From Mycolicibacterium holsaticum DSM 44478 = JCM 12374 (GTDB lineage Bacteria; Actinomycetota; Actinomycetes; Mycobacteriales; Mycobacteriaceae), in the NCBI RefSeq assembly GCF_019645835.1, contig NZ_CP080998.1, positions 3,100,001 through 3,164,000 on the forward strand: a stretch of 64,000 nt of DNA, read 5' to 3'. Positions 62,839 through 64,000 of this stretch are shown here, piece by piece; position 1 is the stretch's first letter; every line of letters starts with the position of its first letter. Position numbers and translations under genes: made by a program. The notes under the pieces are model-generated. The model saw nothing but the letters and a program-made list of their open reading frames with translations. It was not told the DNA's origin and did no database searches.

Positions 62839-63909
62839 ATGACCGACAAACGCGCCGACGCGATGGAAGACCTGCTGAGCAGAGCGGGCCTCATGTTCGG
62901 CGTCGCCGACAAGGCGGTGAGGATATGGCGTCTCGGCGAGTGGGCGCTACTACATCGGGTGCGGCAAGACGACGGCAGCAGTCACGGACCCGACCCTGTC
63001 CGGTTTGTGCCCGACAAAGGCAGCAGCCTCGCGCTTGATGACGCTGGATTTGAGCTCGAAATTGCTGCCACGATGTTGCCTCTGGCCGACGCCGACCAGC
63101 GACAGAATCTGGTGAGCACCAATGCACGGTTCCCTGCGATGGTCGCCGCCGAGAATCTCGTCGGTGCCGTTCAGGTGCATGGTGCGGCGCTCAAAGAGAG
63201 GCGAACGAGCAACGTGTCCATTGGCACGCTATGCCGCAGCGCAATCGAGAACGCCGCGAAAACTGTCTGGCTCCTCTGCGAACCCGACAGGGCAGTGCGA
63301 CGTGCGAGGTGCTTGGGATACACCGCACGTGAACGCTCATACCAGAAGAGCTACATCGAGATCGAGGAGCAGATTTACGCGCAGCGCGGCGACAACTCCA
63401 GCCCACAGTATCGGCTTTTCGAGGAAACCAAACAGAAGTACGAGACACGCCACCAGCTCATCGAGGCATTGCCCGAGGACAGGGTCATCAAGCCCCCGCG
63501 GAAGTTCGAGAAGATTGTTGAGGTGGCGGCCAAGTGGATAGACGACAATCCGCCCCCACACGTCACAGCGGCGAACGGTTTGCAGTACGGCATGACCCTT
63601 GGCGCACAACGGTTCTACGCGTTCGGGTCTAGTTTCGTGCACGGCTACAAATGGATGAGCGATTACGTCGGGAGTGAACGCGACATCCTGGCGCAAATCT
63701 CCGATGGGCTCGCAGCCGCCGTAACCATGACTGAGTGCGCGGTTGCACTCTACGAGGCGCAATCGACGCATCCGGCCAGAACCGTTGTACGGCAGAAGAA
63801 CTACCCGCACTGGCTAGAGCCAACACTGGAGGCGTGGCGACCGCGCTACCAGCAAGATACGTCCACGTTCGCCGAGCCGATGGGCTGCGAGGGAACGGCC
63901 AGCGGCTAG
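62839..63909 (+). CDS. 356-residue protein of unknown function
   Basis: Starts at ATG 62839, 122 bases after the HEPN-like gene on the same strand. It is mainly helical and soluble, with SIGTLCRSAIENAAKTVWLLCEPDRAVRRARCLGYTARERSYQKSYIEIEEQIYAQRGD and YGMTLGAQRFYAFGSSFVHGYKWMSDYVGSERDILAQISDGLAAAVTMTECAVALYE. The FVHGYKW segment resembles the end of a HEPN-type helix but lacks a clear R-x4-6-H. No family was recognised. It may work with the preceding gene, though the gap is large enough for its own promoter. Confidence 0.7.
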   Translation: MTDKRADAMEDLLSRAGLMFGVADKAVRIWRLGEWALLHRVRQDDGSSHGPDPVRFVPDKGSSLALDDAGFELEIAATMLPLADADQRQNLVSTNARFPAMVAAENLVGAVQVHGAALKERRTSNVSIGTLCRSAIENAAKTVWLLCEPDRAVRRARCLGYTARERSYQKSYIEIEEQIYAQRGDNSSPQYRLFEETKQKYETRHQLIEALPEDRVIKPPRKFEKIVEVAAKWIDDNPPPHVTAANGLQYGMTLGAQRFYAFGSSFVHGYKWMSDYVGSERDILAQISDGLAAAVTMTECAVALYEAQSTHPARTVVRQKNYPHWLEPTLEAWRPRYQQDTSTFAEPMGCEGTASG

Positions 63910-63939
63910 GTGTCGGTATCGGCTGGATAATCGCGTCCA

Positions 63940-64000
63940 TGGTTACCCCGTCGACTCGACGACCCGCACCTGCTGCGGCGGCATCGGCCGCCACACACCC
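63940..64000 (+). CDS. possible start of a further gene, cut by the window end
   Basis: An ATG at 63940 opens a frame (MVTPSTRRPAPAAAASAATH) that stays open to the last base. The segment is Ala/Pro/Thr-rich. Too little is visible to say whether it is real. Confidence 0.25.

Overview
The window is high-GC DNA from a Mycobacterium, most likely a rapidly growing Mycolicibacterium-type species. This rests on gene order recalled from the M. tuberculosis Rv2578c-Rv2614c block (radical SAM gene, haloalkane dehalogenase, hisS, metallo-hydrolase, cyclophilin, relA, apt, lipoprotein, secF-secD-yajC, carboxylic acid reductase, ruvBAC, yebC, pdxT-tesB-pdxS, nudix, pimA, patA, pgsA, HIT, thrS), on many GTG starts and on 4-base ATGA/GTGA overlaps. 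No database was searched.

Region by region. 1-2138: two acyl-CoA dehydrogenases (the first cut by the window edge). 2208-5626: a divergent pair, an SOS-controlled radical SAM gene and a HelR-type RNA polymerase rescue ATPase; their shared 170-bp spacer holds a perfect mycobacterial LexA box and a near-perfect rifamycin-associated element. 5657-11323: haloalkane dehalogenase, a small secreted protein, a small membrane protein and a 1212-residue cell-surface repeat protein, with two copies of a 60-bp palindromic repeat. 11637-25861: hisS, metallo-hydrolase, two tandem cyclophilins, two carboxymuconolactone-type proteins, an operon of relA with a Vms1-like release-factor homologue, then apt, a peptide-binding lipoprotein and the SecDF-YajC export unit. 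26125-35882: aldehyde dehydrogenase, a P450-like mini protein, membrane proteins, carboxylic acid reductase and the ruvCAB recombination operon. 35953-43685: accessory metabolism with four regulator/enzyme groups, including a TetR/hydrolase pair bracketed by 58-bp direct repeats, a CocE-type hydrolase, an acyl-CoA dehydrogenase, an SDR and three TetR regulators with visible operators. 43671-52644: vitamin B6 synthesis (pdxS, pdxT) and the phosphatidylinositol-mannoside operon (thrS-HIT-pgsA-patA-pimA-nudix). 52717-58808: thioesterase, aldo-keto reductase, GAF-ANTAR regulator, L,D-transpeptidase and small envelope proteins. 58932-64000: an accessory end with a Fic protein under an apparent self-operator, four tRNA genes (Val-CAC; Gly-Cys-Val) and three unrecognised genes, one carrying a HEPN-type R-x4-H motif.

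The most interesting points are the double stress-response spacer at 3222-3391, the two dispersed repeat families, the relA/Vms1-like operon, the self-regulated Fic gene, and the post-tRNA HEPN-containing cluster, which is a candidate but unproven defence island.
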